Assembly: GCA_023433945.1 (NCBI GenBank)
Contig: JAEYTP010000146.1
Span: 1 to 15,814, forward strand
Reading direction: 5' to 3'
Length of the DNA: 15,814 bases
DNA from: Bacillota bacterium
GTDB lineage: Bacteria > Bacillota > Clostridia > Acetivibrionales > DSM-1351
The notes beneath the pieces were generated by a model, which ran no database searches, was not told where the DNA came from, and saw only the letters and a program-made list of their open reading frames with translations. Below, one piece after another: positions 1 to 7,160 of this stretch. The position numbers and the translations under genes were made by a program. Positions within the stretch are counted from its first letter, which is position 1. Each line of letters opens with the position of its first letter.

Positions 1-1503
1 TTCGGCTGTTTGAGAAACCATGTTCAAGAATCTAAATCTCGGAGTAGCATTATAGAAATTATCACAAATTGATGAAGTCTTAATGTCCTTTGAAACCTCC
101 TTGACCTTGTTACTATCAACATCCTTGAATCTCAACCGTACTGTACCAACATTGTCTGTAGTATTCTCTTTTAGCTTAATCTCATAGAGAGCAGTAACTG
201 CATGGCCTGCGCCTATCTCTCCAGCATCTACAGAGTTATCCCTAAAATCCTCCTTGTTGAGTATCCTATTTTCATATCCGATAAGTCTATAGCTTTTAAC
301 TGTTTCACTATCAAATTCTATCTGTGCTTTTGCATCCTTTGCAATAACCTGAAGAGTGCTTACCATTTGGTTTTGGAGAACCCTTTGTGCTTCGTCCATG
401 TCATTTATGTAAGCATAGTTCCCATCACCGTTATCTGCAAGTTTTTCTAGGAATATATCATTGTAGTTATCCATTCCAAATCCAAGTGTAGTAAGTGTAA
501 TACCTTTTTGTTTATACTCCTTTACTGATTTCAATATCTGTTCCGCATCGGTTAATCCTTCATTTGCCAAGCCATCGGTACAGAGTATAATACGATTATT
601 CCCTTCAGGTATAAAGGCCTCAGCTGCCATTTTGTAACCTATTTGCAAGCCTTCTGCAGCATTTGTGGAGCCCTCTGGGGTTAATTCACTTATTGCTGAC
701 AATATCTCTTCTTTGTTTGCTGCACTTGTATGTTTTAGCAGTTTTCTTCCATTGGTACCATATACTGCAATGCCTATTCTATCGTTTTTTCCCATTTGTC
801 CTATAAGTACTTTCAGACTCTTCTTAACAAGCCCTAACCTGTTATCCATATCCATTGAGCCCGATACATCTATTACAAAGGTAAGACAGGTATCCTTCAT
901 CATGCTGGCCTCTATGTTCTTTCCCTGAATTCCTACTTCAAGCACATGATATCCTCGGTTAAATGCAGAAGGGGCCATCTCGGTATAAATTGAAAACTTG
1001 TCATCACTTAAGGGCTGAGGATATGACCGTTTAAAGTAATTTATGAATTCCTCTACCCTCACACTGTCCTTTGGTGGAAGCTCCCCCGACTCTATGTAGC
1101 TTTTTGCCTTGGTATACGATGCGGTATCTACGTCTAAAGCAAATGTGGAAAAGCGGCTTTCCTGGGAATCAATAAATGGGTTTACTCCATAATCTTTAAA
1201 TAAAGTATCACTGTTTGAAGAAGTTTTTGAATCATTTACTGTATTTTGCTGCCTCTCTGTTTCACCTATTGCTTCTGAAAAGTCTACTTTAACGTCATCT
1301 GGGATAATGACATCTACAGTGTCACCACTATCTTTGTTTTGTGGTTCTCCAACTTGTCCATTATCCCTTGTTCCTGCCGCAATAGTAGACTCGCTAGCAG
1401 CCACGCTGGATTCAGACATGCTGGAATCCATGCTGGACCCACACCCGCTAAATAATATGGCACAGCATACTAATATTAATGTCACCTTAAATAGTTTATT
1501 CAT
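1..1503 (-). CDS. VWA-domain lipoprotein, YfbK type (3' end beyond the window)
   Basis: I read 501 codons without a stop; the C-terminus lies off the left edge. The ATG follows an AGGGGG ribosome site. Residues 1-21 form a lipoprotein signal (MNKLFK, hydrophobic stretch, then LFSGC with Cys21 as the lipidation site; Phe at -3 is less usual). A Ser-rich linker follows. Residues about 115-155 (FALDVDTASYTKAKSYI) match the N-terminal domain found in YfbK-like proteins. The von Willebrand A domain starts near 205 with a complete MIDAS metal site: DVSGS at 212-216, Thr280 in EGSTN and Asp310 in CTDG. The start of a YfbK-type C-terminal domain is visible after about 370. By family knowledge VWA domains bind proteins through a divalent metal; the ligand is unknown. 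It lies 63 nt after the kinase gene with no terminator between, so co-transcription with the two-component system is likely. Confidence 0.9.
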   Translation of the reverse strand, partial: MNKLFKVTLILVCCAILFSGCGSSMDSSMSESSVAASESTIAAGTRDNGQVGEPQNKDSGDTVDVIIPDDVKVDFSEAIGETERQQNTVNDSKTSSNSDTLFKDYGVNPFIDSQESRFSTFALDVDTASYTKAKSYIESGELPPKDSVRVEEFINYFKRSYPQPLSDDKFSIYTEMAPSAFNRGYHVLEVGIQGKNIEASMMKDTCLTFVIDVSGSMDMDNRLGLVKKSLKVLIGQMGKNDRIGIAVYGTNGRKLLKHTSAANKEEILSAISELTPEGSTNAAEGLQIGYKMAAEAFIPEGNNRIILCTDGLANEGLTDAEQILKSVKEYKQKGITLTTLGFGMDNYNDIFLEKLADNGDGNYAYINDMDEAQRVLQNQMVSTLQVIAKDAKAQIEFDSETVKSYRLIGYENRILNKEDFRDNSVDAGEIGAGHAVTALYEIKLKENTTDNVGTVRLRFKDVDSNKVKEVSKDIKTSSICDNFYNATPRFRFLNMVSQTAE

Positions 1504-1566
1504 ATACTTGTTCCCCCTTTTTTTATCTATGCACTTATTATATCTAGGGGTTGTTTCCACCTTAAT

Positions 1567-2979
1567 TCAAACTTGTATCAAATTTGTAACAACTATAGGA
1601 AATGTCATGGTTAATTTGGCTCCACCGTGTACAGCGTTTTCTGCATATATAGTTCCAGAATGCATTGAAATTATTTCCTTTGATATTGCAAGTCCTAGCC
1701 CGTTCCCACTAATGCCTGTGACATTAGAAGCACGGTAAAACCTGTCAAATATCTTTTGAAGAGAATCTTCAGGTATCCCTGTCCCATAGTCCGTGATAAT
1801 AACAACAGCCTGTCCATCTTCCTTGTGCAAAACTACATCAATTGCACTAGCTTCATTGGAATATTTAATGGCATTATCAAGTATATTTACAAATACTTGA
1901 ATAAGCTTTTCGCTATCCCCCGATATATAAACCTCAGGGCTTATATGTATATTGAATGTTAGGCCCTTTCTATTAGCCCTTTGATTCATATTATCAATAC
2001 ATGACTTAAGTAAATCTGATAAATTAATTTCTCTGAAATGATACTTTTCTTGATATGAATCCATTCTTGACATCTGCAAAAGATCATTTACAAGTGACGA
2101 TAGTCTATCTGTTTCATTTATCAAATGAAATAAAGGTTTTTCCAAATCCTGACGATCATATAACTCTTCTGCTAAGTACTCTGAATATCCTCTAATAGCT
2201 GTTAATGGCGTCCTCAGCTCATGCGAAACATTAGAAACAAATTGTTTCTGTCTCTCAATGTGATCTTTTAGCTGCATGCCCATGTCATTAATGCTTTCTG
2301 CTAGCTGCCCTAACTCATCCTGTCTGTTATTTTTATACTCGGGAAAATTTCTTTGGGCATAACTGTGTGTGACACTAACTAGTTCATTTATGGGATTTAC
2401 CATTTTACGAGAAATATACATACTAAGCAATAGTATAATTAGACTAAAACATGCTGCACCAAATATTAATATATATACTATTTTTGAAAGAATAATGTCA
2501 AGTAAGCCTAACTTGTAGTTAATAACTAATGTGCCTACCTGTTTATTATCAATTATTATTGGAGATGCATAGTAATAGACGTTGTTATGAATTTCTTTGA
2601 CAGTATTACCTTGAGAAGCAGGCTCTAATATATCCTGCTTAAACCTTTGCTTTATAAATCCGTCTTGTTCAAATACATCAACCAGTCCGCTGAGTAAAGA
2701 CATTTTTTCATCATAGAGTTGTATTTGACCTATTCCAGGGCTCAAGCTTCCAGTTATACTTCTGGCTATAGTTGCGCTAAGGTTATCATTACTTGGATTG
2801 TCAAGCAAAATCACCTGCTTTATATAATTCTGGGTTCTGGCATTTTGCTCAGTTAGCTCGTCAATCACAGTATTCATCCATATGCCATGTATGGAAATAG
2901 TAGCAATTAATCCGACTATAAACATTGCTATAATAGATGTAAGCCCATAGTAAACAGAAAGTCTTGTTCCAAATTTCAT
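1567..2979 (-). CDS. Membrane sensor histidine kinase (HAMP-HisKA-HATPase)
   Basis: A 470-residue class I kinase. One membrane helix spans about residues 12-31, an extracytoplasmic sensor region runs about 32-162, and a second helix lies about 165-188. A HAMP linker covers about 189-240. The HisKA dimerisation helix holds the phosphorylated His253 in SHELRTPLTAIRGYSEYL. The ATPase domain has the N box (N365, N369 in NILDNAIKYS), G1 box (DYGTGIP, 397-403), F box (FDRFYR, 411-416) and G2 box (GNGLGLAI, 425-432), so the enzyme looks complete. Its start overlaps the stop of the response regulator as ATGA, indicating translational coupling and a cognate pair. The signal sensed cannot be read from the sequence; the downstream VWA lipoprotein is a possible partner or target at the cell surface (inference). 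It resembles ResE/WalK/PhoR-type kinases in architecture, but I cannot assign an ortholog. Confidence 0.95.
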   Translation of the reverse strand: MKFGTRLSVYYGLTSIIAMFIVGLIATISIHGIWMNTVIDELTEQNARTQNYIKQVILLDNPSNDNLSATIARSITGSLSPGIGQIQLYDEKMSLLSGLVDVFEQDGFIKQRFKQDILEPASQGNTVKEIHNNVYYYASPIIIDNKQVGTLVINYKLGLLDIILSKIVYILIFGAACFSLIILLLSMYISRKMVNPINELVSVTHSYAQRNFPEYKNNRQDELGQLAESINDMGMQLKDHIERQKQFVSNVSHELRTPLTAIRGYSEYLAEELYDRQDLEKPLFHLINETDRLSSLVNDLLQMSRMDSYQEKYHFREINLSDLLKSCIDNMNQRANRKGLTFNIHISPEVYISGDSEKLIQVFVNILDNAIKYSNEASAIDVVLHKEDGQAVVIITDYGTGIPEDSLQKIFDRFYRASNVTGISGNGLGLAISKEIISMHSGTIYAENAVHGGAKLTMTFPIVVTNLIQV

Positions 2980-3656
2980 TTGTTCCCTCCAAATCGGTAG
3001 CCTATTCCGAATACAGTAGTAACATTTACTGGTTCACTAGAATCTGTTTCAATTTTCTTTCTGAGCCTTGCAATGCAAATATCCACTACCCTGCTATCTC
3101 CCATATAATCAAAGCCCCACACCTTTTGTAGAAGATCTTCTCTGGTGAATACCTTCTTGGGGTTTCTCGCTAATAATTCCAGCAGTTGAAATTCCTTGAG
3201 AGTGAGTACAATTTCTTGGTCATTTTTCCTTACAATCATATTATCGAAATCAATTTGAAGATCATTATGTAATATAGTTTCTGCTTTTTTATTACCAGAT
3301 ACCCTTCTTAGCACTGCCTTAACCCTTGCAATAAGCTCCATCGTATCAAAGGGTTTGGTAATGTAGTCATCTGCTCCTAGCTCAAGCCCGATAACTTTAT
3401 CTACAACCTCATTCTTGGCGGTGAGCATAATAGTTGGAATGTTGTTAGGGATACCTACCTTTTTGTATACCTCATATCCGCTCATGTCAGGAAGCATAAT
3501 ATCAAGAAGTAATAGATCGGGTCTAAATCTCTCGGTTAAACTGATGGCAGATTTACCGTCTATAGCAGTAGCGACTTCATACTTCTCCCTCTTTAGTATC
3601 AGTTCTACCAGATCACGAAGTGCTGGTTCATCATCAACAATAAGTATCTTATGCAT
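2976..3656 (-). CDS. OmpR-family response regulator
   Basis: A 226-residue DNA-binding regulator of normal family length. The receiver domain (1 to about 115) has the acidic pair D8/D9, the phospho-acceptor Asp52 (LLLLDIMLPDMSG), the switch Thr79 and the invariant Lys101 (KPFD). The C-terminal winged helix (about 128-224) shows the typical LTLKEFQLLELLARNPKKVF and the recognition-helix region DSRVVDICIARLRKKI, ending GIGYRF. It is expected to be phosphorylated by the kinase encoded directly downstream and to control promoters, possibly its own operon. The ATG is preceded by AAGGTGA at good spacing. It is the first gene of the regulator-kinase-VWA unit; the gene upstream is separated from it by a strong hairpin. 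Confidence 0.95.
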   Translation of the reverse strand: MHKILIVDDEPALRDLVELILKREKYEVATAIDGKSAISLTERFRPDLLLLDIMLPDMSGYEVYKKVGIPNNIPTIMLTAKNEVVDKVIGLELGADDYITKPFDTMELIARVKAVLRRVSGNKKAETILHNDLQIDFDNMIVRKNDQEIVLTLKEFQLLELLARNPKKVFTREDLLQKVWGFDYMGDSRVVDICIARLRKKIETDSSEPVNVTTVFGIGYRFGGNK

Positions 3657-3732
3657 ATTTCACCTTCTCAATGTTTTCTACCATTGCAAGTAAATCTAAT
3701 AAATAAAAGTGTGCACTGAGTATCCTATTAAT

Positions 3733-3760
3733 ATCATAGCATACAAGAAATAAAAAGTAA
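3733..3760 (-). promoter_or_regulatory. Candidate sigma-A promoter of the two-component operon
   Basis: On the minus strand TTACTT (3760-3755) and TATGAT (3738-3733) are separated by 16 nt, about 75 nt upstream of the response regulator start and downstream of the hairpin. The -10 matches TATAAT at five of six bases; the -35 is weaker. Found by eye only. Confidence 0.35.
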
Positions 3761-3775
3761 CCTTCTGGTTAAAAA

Positions 3776-3839
3776 GGGGACGGTTCTCTTTTGACTCAAA
3801 CTTAGTCTTGTTTAAGTGAGTCAAAAGAGAACCGTCCCC
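3776..3839. repeat. Perfect 23-bp-arm hairpin, REP/MITE-like element, possible terminator
   Basis: Arms at 3776-3798 (beginning GGGGACGGTTCTCTTTTG) and 3817-3839 are perfect inverted complements. The stem extends with CTTA (3801-3804) against TAAG (3813-3816) after a 2-nt bulge, leaving an 8-nt loop. On the plus strand a second CGTCCCC follows (3841-3847) and then T-rich sequence. On the minus strand the stem is followed by TTTTT, so it could terminate NADH oxidase transcription. From memory, GGGGACGGTTCT...AGAACCGTCCCC is a widely dispersed palindrome in clostridial genomes, often beside IS200-like/REP-associated transposases. The high G+C of the arm tips against an AT-rich surrounding supports a mobile origin. 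No transposase is in the window. Confidence 0.75.
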
Positions 3840-3876
3840 GCGTCCCCGTTTTTCGTTTTTATTTTTCAAAAAAAGT

Positions 3877-5208
3877 CTATTTTACCATCGCCTTTAGCCC
3901 AGCAGTATTTAAGATGTTCCAAGGCTTATTATAATGTGGCTGGAAGAAGAAATCTATAAAGCCCAGTTCATCAATAGTCATTTTATTTTGTATTACAACA
4001 GACATTGTATTCATTGTTTGTGTCATATCAAAATCTGATACTATCTGTGCTCCAAGTACTCTTCTTGTGTTTTTGTCATATACAACCTTGAGAAGAACCT
4101 CATGGTACGTAGGCATAAACTCAGGCCTATTGCTCTCAGTAAGTATAACTGTCTCAATCTCAAATCCACTTGCCACAGCTACCGACTCAATCATTCCGGT
4201 AGAAGCACAGTTCATTGAATAAATCTTGATAGCTGAGGTTCCCTGAGTACCAAGGTACTTAATATTGTTGCCATCAAGATTTTTAGCAACCAAAGCTCCC
4301 ATCCTTACAGCATTTGTAGCTAAAGGAATATACTGATGTTTACCAGTTGGATTATATACAACAGCACAACAATCTCCGGCTGCAAGTATATCTTTATCGC
4401 TGGTATGCATATATTCATCCACTAAGAGCGCTCCGTTAGGCAGCATATCAAGCTTATCTTTAAATAAAGAAGTAGTAGGTCTAAATCCTATTGCTAAGAT
4501 AACCAAATCCCCTTCTATTGTAACCTTATCCGTTTCAACAGAACTAACACTGGTATCACCATTGAATTTCTGAACCATTTGTCCAAGCGCCAACTTAACA
4601 CCATTTTTCTCCAGCTCAGCCTCCAATATATCAGTGAATTCCTTATCATAGTACTTACTCAAAATTCTATCCTCAGCATCTACTAGAGTAACCTTCTTAC
4701 CAGAAGATGCAAACGCCTCAGCAAGCTCAACTCCAATATATCCAGCACCTACTACAATAATACTCTTTGCAGTGGCTGCCTTTTCTATAATAGTCTTTGA
4801 GTGAGAGTAATTTTTGCATATAAGAACATTGTTAAGGTCTATACCTTGAATCTTGGGAATTATAGGCCATGATCCGGTAGTTACTACTAACTTATCATAA
4901 GAATCAGTAAAGACTTCTCCCGTTTCCAAGTTTCTAACACTAACTATTTTGTTAGCAGTATCAACATCAAATACCTCATGTAGCATTTTTGTTGTTACAC
5001 CAATTTCAGCAAGCTTTTCGGGTGATGAATAAAAAAGTCCACTTGGGTCCTTAACAACCCCTCCAACATGAAGTGCTATACCGCATGATAAAAAAGAAAT
5101 ATTATCATTCTTTTCGTAAACAGTAACTTCTGAATCACTATACAAACTTCTAATATTTACAATTGCTGATGTTCCAGCATGAGTACATCCTAAAACAATA
5201 ACTTTCAT
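3877..5208 (-). CDS. nox: NADH oxidase, flavin and single-cysteine type (Nox)
   Basis: A 443-residue flavoprotein of the pyridine nucleotide-disulfide oxidoreductase group. The N-terminal FAD fold carries the Nox signature GCTHAGT with His10, and the single redox-active cysteine is Cys42 in FLSCGIAL, as in enterococcal NADH oxidase and NADH peroxidase. The NADH-binding fold is GAGYIG (154-159) with Asp177 at the end of the second strand, favouring NADH over NADPH. The second FAD motif is DILAAGD near 272-278. A C-terminal dimerisation domain follows from about 320. The likely reaction is reduction of O2 to water with NADH through a Cys-sulfenate; peroxidase or CoA-disulfide reductase activity cannot be excluded from sequence alone. 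In an anaerobe this serves oxygen removal and NAD+ recycling. The start overlaps the stop of a short upstream ORF (ATGA), and AAAGGAG about 10 nt upstream is its own ribosome site. Confidence 0.9.
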   Translation of the reverse strand: MKVIVLGCTHAGTSAIVNIRSLYSDSEVTVYEKNDNISFLSCGIALHVGGVVKDPSGLFYSSPEKLAEIGVTTKMLHEVFDVDTANKIVSVRNLETGEVFTDSYDKLVVTTGSWPIIPKIQGIDLNNVLICKNYSHSKTIIEKAATAKSIIVVGAGYIGVELAEAFASSGKKVTLVDAEDRILSKYYDKEFTDILEAELEKNGVKLALGQMVQKFNGDTSVSSVETDKVTIEGDLVILAIGFRPTTSLFKDKLDMLPNGALLVDEYMHTSDKDILAAGDCCAVVYNPTGKHQYIPLATNAVRMGALVAKNLDGNNIKYLGTQGTSAIKIYSMNCASTGMIESVAVASGFEIETVILTESNRPEFMPTYHEVLLKVVYDKNTRRVLGAQIVSDFDMTQTMNTMSVVIQNKMTIDELGFIDFFFQPHYNKPWNILNTAGLKAMVK

Positions 5209-5255
5209 ACCTTCACCGCTCCTTTTAATATATATATAACATAAATGTCATACAT
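5205..5255 (-). CDS. Short leader ORF translationally coupled to nox
   Basis: A 16-codon ORF reading MYDIYVIYILKGAVKV starts with ATG 7 nt after a near-perfect ribosome site, GGAGGAGG (5270-5263), stronger than that of nox itself. Its TGA overlaps the nox ATG as ATGA, so ribosomes finishing the peptide could restart on nox. The region around its start is an AU inverted repeat (TATATATAT against ATATATATA) that could hide the start. The peptide has no recognisable family and is rich in Tyr and Ile; with so few codons this may simply reflect AT content. It may be a coupling or attenuation leader or a chance ORF; the position of the strong ribosome site is the main argument for translation. Confidence 0.5.
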   Translation of the reverse strand: MYDIYVIYILKGAVKV

Positions 5256-5300
5256 ATATATACCTCCTCCAAGGAAGATTAAACATATTCCCGCAGGATT

Positions 5301-5530
5301 AATTATGTACAAACCTATTCTACATGCTTAGTCTTGTAACATATTTTTACACGCTGAAATTATGTACAAACCATATTGTACAAGCTTAATTTTGTACCAT
5401 ATTTATACACGCTTAAATTGTGTAAAACGATACTATACAAGCTTAATTTTGAATCATATTCTGCACGCTGAAATTATGTACAAATGATATTCTACAAGCT
5501 TAAATCATGTATACAAACATATTAATTTAC
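5301..5530. repeat. Array of about eight degenerate 29-bp units with TGTA...TACA dyads
   Basis: This fills the 329-bp gap between the hemerythrin and nox genes. A 56-58 bp unit beginning AATTATGTACAAA starts at 5301, 5358, 5416 and 5472. Each consists of two related halves ending in a GCTTA or GCTGA motif. Each half centres on TGTA, 9-12 nt, TACA: dyads begin at 5306, 5335, 5363, 5393, 5421, 5450 (decayed), 5477 and 5508 (decayed), average step about 29 bp. The best is TGTACAA-N6-TTGTACA at 5363-5382. No spacer structure of a CRISPR and no long ORF is present. It may be a multi-site operator, a decayed tandem duplication, or structural sequence in the nox leader transcript. Confidence 0.7.
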
Positions 5531-5537
5531 GTAATAA

Positions 5538-5933
5538 CTACACACCTGCCTGAATAGACTTGTCCTTTTCCAAGATATGCTGTACTATCCAGTCAACTAC
5601 AAAATCCAATAACTCTATAAGGTGTTTATCCTGATCTTCATCAAGTACAGTAAGGTCGTAACTATTAATCTTTTCTATAAAATCATCGTGTTCAACCTTG
5701 TGGGTAAAAAATTTCTTGTACCCGATTGACTGCATGTACTTCTGTTCCTGCTCAAAATGAAAAACAGTATAGTCTTTAAGTTCAGCTATAAGATTTAGGA
5801 TGCTGTCGTATTTATCAGTAACAAGCTGATTTCTTACTAATTCATAAATACTATCTGCAATTTGAAATAACTTCTTGTGCTGTAAATCAATCTCCTCTAC
5901 TCCAATTAAGTATTCTTCTTTCCACTGAATCAT
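5538..5933 (-). CDS. Bacteriohemerythrin, di-iron oxygen-binding protein
   Basis: A 131-residue single-domain hemerythrin of normal length. It opens MIQWKEEYLIGVEEIDLQHKK, and all canonical di-iron ligands are visible: His19, His59 and Glu63 (HFEQE), His78 and His82 (HKVEH), His119 and Asp124 (HILEKD). By family knowledge it binds O2 reversibly at a non-haem di-iron centre in the cytoplasm and acts in O2 sensing, delivery or scavenging. I chose the ATG at 5933 rather than the TTG five codons upstream, because the GGGAGG ribosome site would lie inside that longer reading and is 7 nt from this ATG. It follows the diguanylate cyclase by 23 nt in the same direction, so the two are probably co-transcribed; fusions of hemerythrin with GGDEF domains are known, which supports a functional link. 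Confidence 0.93.
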   Translation of the reverse strand: MIQWKEEYLIGVEEIDLQHKKLFQIADSIYELVRNQLVTDKYDSILNLIAELKDYTVFHFEQEQKYMQSIGYKKFFTHKVEHDDFIEKINSYDLTVLDEDQDKHLIELLDFVVDWIVQHILEKDKSIQAGV

Positions 5934-5940
5934 TTTGATA

Positions 5941-5946
5941 CCTCCC
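5941..5946 (-). promoter_or_regulatory. Ribosome binding site deciding the hemerythrin start
   Basis: GGGAGG on the minus strand lies 7 nt before the ATG at 5933-5931. It lies within the first codons of the longer TTG reading (starting at 5948), which therefore has no ribosome site of its own. Confidence 0.8.
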
Positions 5947-5956
5947 AAATAAATAA

Positions 5957-7033
5957 TTATAAATCAAGTTTTTTGATTCTCCCAATTTTTTTCTCTCTCT
6001 TATTTTTATACATCTTTAAATCTATGTCATTAATAAATTCTTCAATAGTCATGGTACTATCAGAGTATGTGCCATATGCATAACTAAAATTAATGCTATA
6101 AGGCTTTATACCTTTTTTGTTGAACTTCTCTACAGCATCCACCATTTTCCATATAAGACCTTCCAGTCTGTCAGAGGACATTTCATCAACCAAAACGCAG
6201 AATTCATCCCCACCTATTCTTACTACAACACCCTTATTATTAAAAACCCTTTGCAACAATATAACAAATATACGCAAAACATAGTTTCCCTCCGCATGCC
6301 CATATGTGTCATTTATAGACTTGAATAAATCCAAATCTATCATTATAAGTGAAAAGCGTTTTTTTCTCTTTATGTATGATTTAAGGCATTTGTGTAGAGC
6401 TACTCTATTTCTGGCCCCTGTTAGGGTGTCCCTGAAAAGCTCTCTTTGCTGCAAAACTATAAACATAAATACAATTACAATGGAGCTGATACCCCAGAGG
6501 GTATTGAAAAATTTTGCCTGAGCTACAATGATTCCCCCTTGTACCATTAGAATACTTATCATGTAATAATATTCACCCAAACACAGCATCTTTTTGTGTT
6601 TTTTGAGAAACATTACCCCATATAATATACATATGAAGCTAACAGTAACAGAGATACCTATTGAAATATTTAAAGCCTCTAGATAGTTCAAAAGCACAAT
6701 AACCTGAATAAGGTTTATGGCCAACAAAGCTATAATAAGCTTGCAACAAGTTGTTTGCAGACTTCTGCTGTGGGGAAAATAATTTTGTATAAACTTCAGA
6801 TAGAGGTATGTAAGTACAGGAAGCATAATTAATCCAACAGCAAAAATCCAAGTGGTTGATATAAGACTGTCAAGTACCTCAAGCGCAGTCATTAGTATAC
6901 CAACAAGCAGCAACACAATATAGAGCTTACTAATCTTTGAGTTTCTATCTACAATATTAAAAACATAGATAGAAAATAAAAGTAGGAAAGCGCAAATAAT
7001 AATATTGAATTGTTGAGTTGCCAGTAGTTCCAT
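5957..7033 (-). CDS. Membrane diguanylate cyclase (GGDEF domain, no RxxD site)
   Basis: A 358-residue protein. The first ~195 residues hold about six or seven hydrophobic helices (around 9-27, 36-56, 61-80, 97-117, 124-143, 157-173, 180-196) without a recognised sensor domain. A GGDEF domain follows: DTLTGARNR (202-210), the metal-binding region MIDLDLFKSINDTYGH with Asp233, and the active-site loop GGDEF at 274-278, so it should make c-di-GMP from two GTP. The usual inhibitory RxxD site nine residues before the loop is absent (Asn265 and Gly268 take its place), so product feedback by that route is not expected. The ATG follows GGAG. The adjacent hemerythrin suggests oxygen input to c-di-GMP signalling, but this is inference; the membrane part might sense something else. 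Confidence 0.93.
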   Translation of the reverse strand: MELLATQQFNIIICAFLLLFSIYVFNIVDRNSKISKLYIVLLLVGILMTALEVLDSLISTTWIFAVGLIMLPVLTYLYLKFIQNYFPHSRSLQTTCCKLIIALLAINLIQVIVLLNYLEALNISIGISVTVSFICILYGVMFLKKHKKMLCLGEYYYMISILMVQGGIIVAQAKFFNTLWGISSIVIVFMFIVLQQRELFRDTLTGARNRVALHKCLKSYIKRKKRFSLIMIDLDLFKSINDTYGHAEGNYVLRIFVILLQRVFNNKGVVVRIGGDEFCVLVDEMSSDRLEGLIWKMVDAVEKFNKKGIKPYSINFSYAYGTYSDSTMTIEEFINDIDLKMYKNKREKKIGRIKKLDL

Positions 7034-7103
7034 TGAACATCTCCAAACTTTTACAATACTCTACTGTATATCGACATTATGCATAAAAATAGTAATACTT
7101 TTA

Positions 7104-7125
7104 CATTATTTTATCATTATTTTAT
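7104..7125. repeat. 11-bp perfect direct repeat upstream of the cyclase gene
   Basis: CATTATTTTAT occurs twice back to back (7104-7114, 7115-7125), about 70-90 nt upstream of the diguanylate cyclase start. An imperfect ATACAA/TTGTAT dyad (7124-7129, 7138-7143) lies beside it. In such AT-rich sequence this could be chance or a regulator site; I find no convincing promoter here. Confidence 0.4.
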
Positions 7126-7160
7126 ACAATTTAAAAGTTGTATTTGTAATTTTTGGAATA

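Noticed and set aside
5301..5530. CRISPR array
   Set aside because: Repeats are contiguous and degenerate with no unique spacers, and no cas genes are nearby.
7124..7143. Terminator hairpin after the dehydrogenase gene (ATACAA/TTGTAT)
   Set aside because: Short AT-only stem without a following T run on the minus strand.
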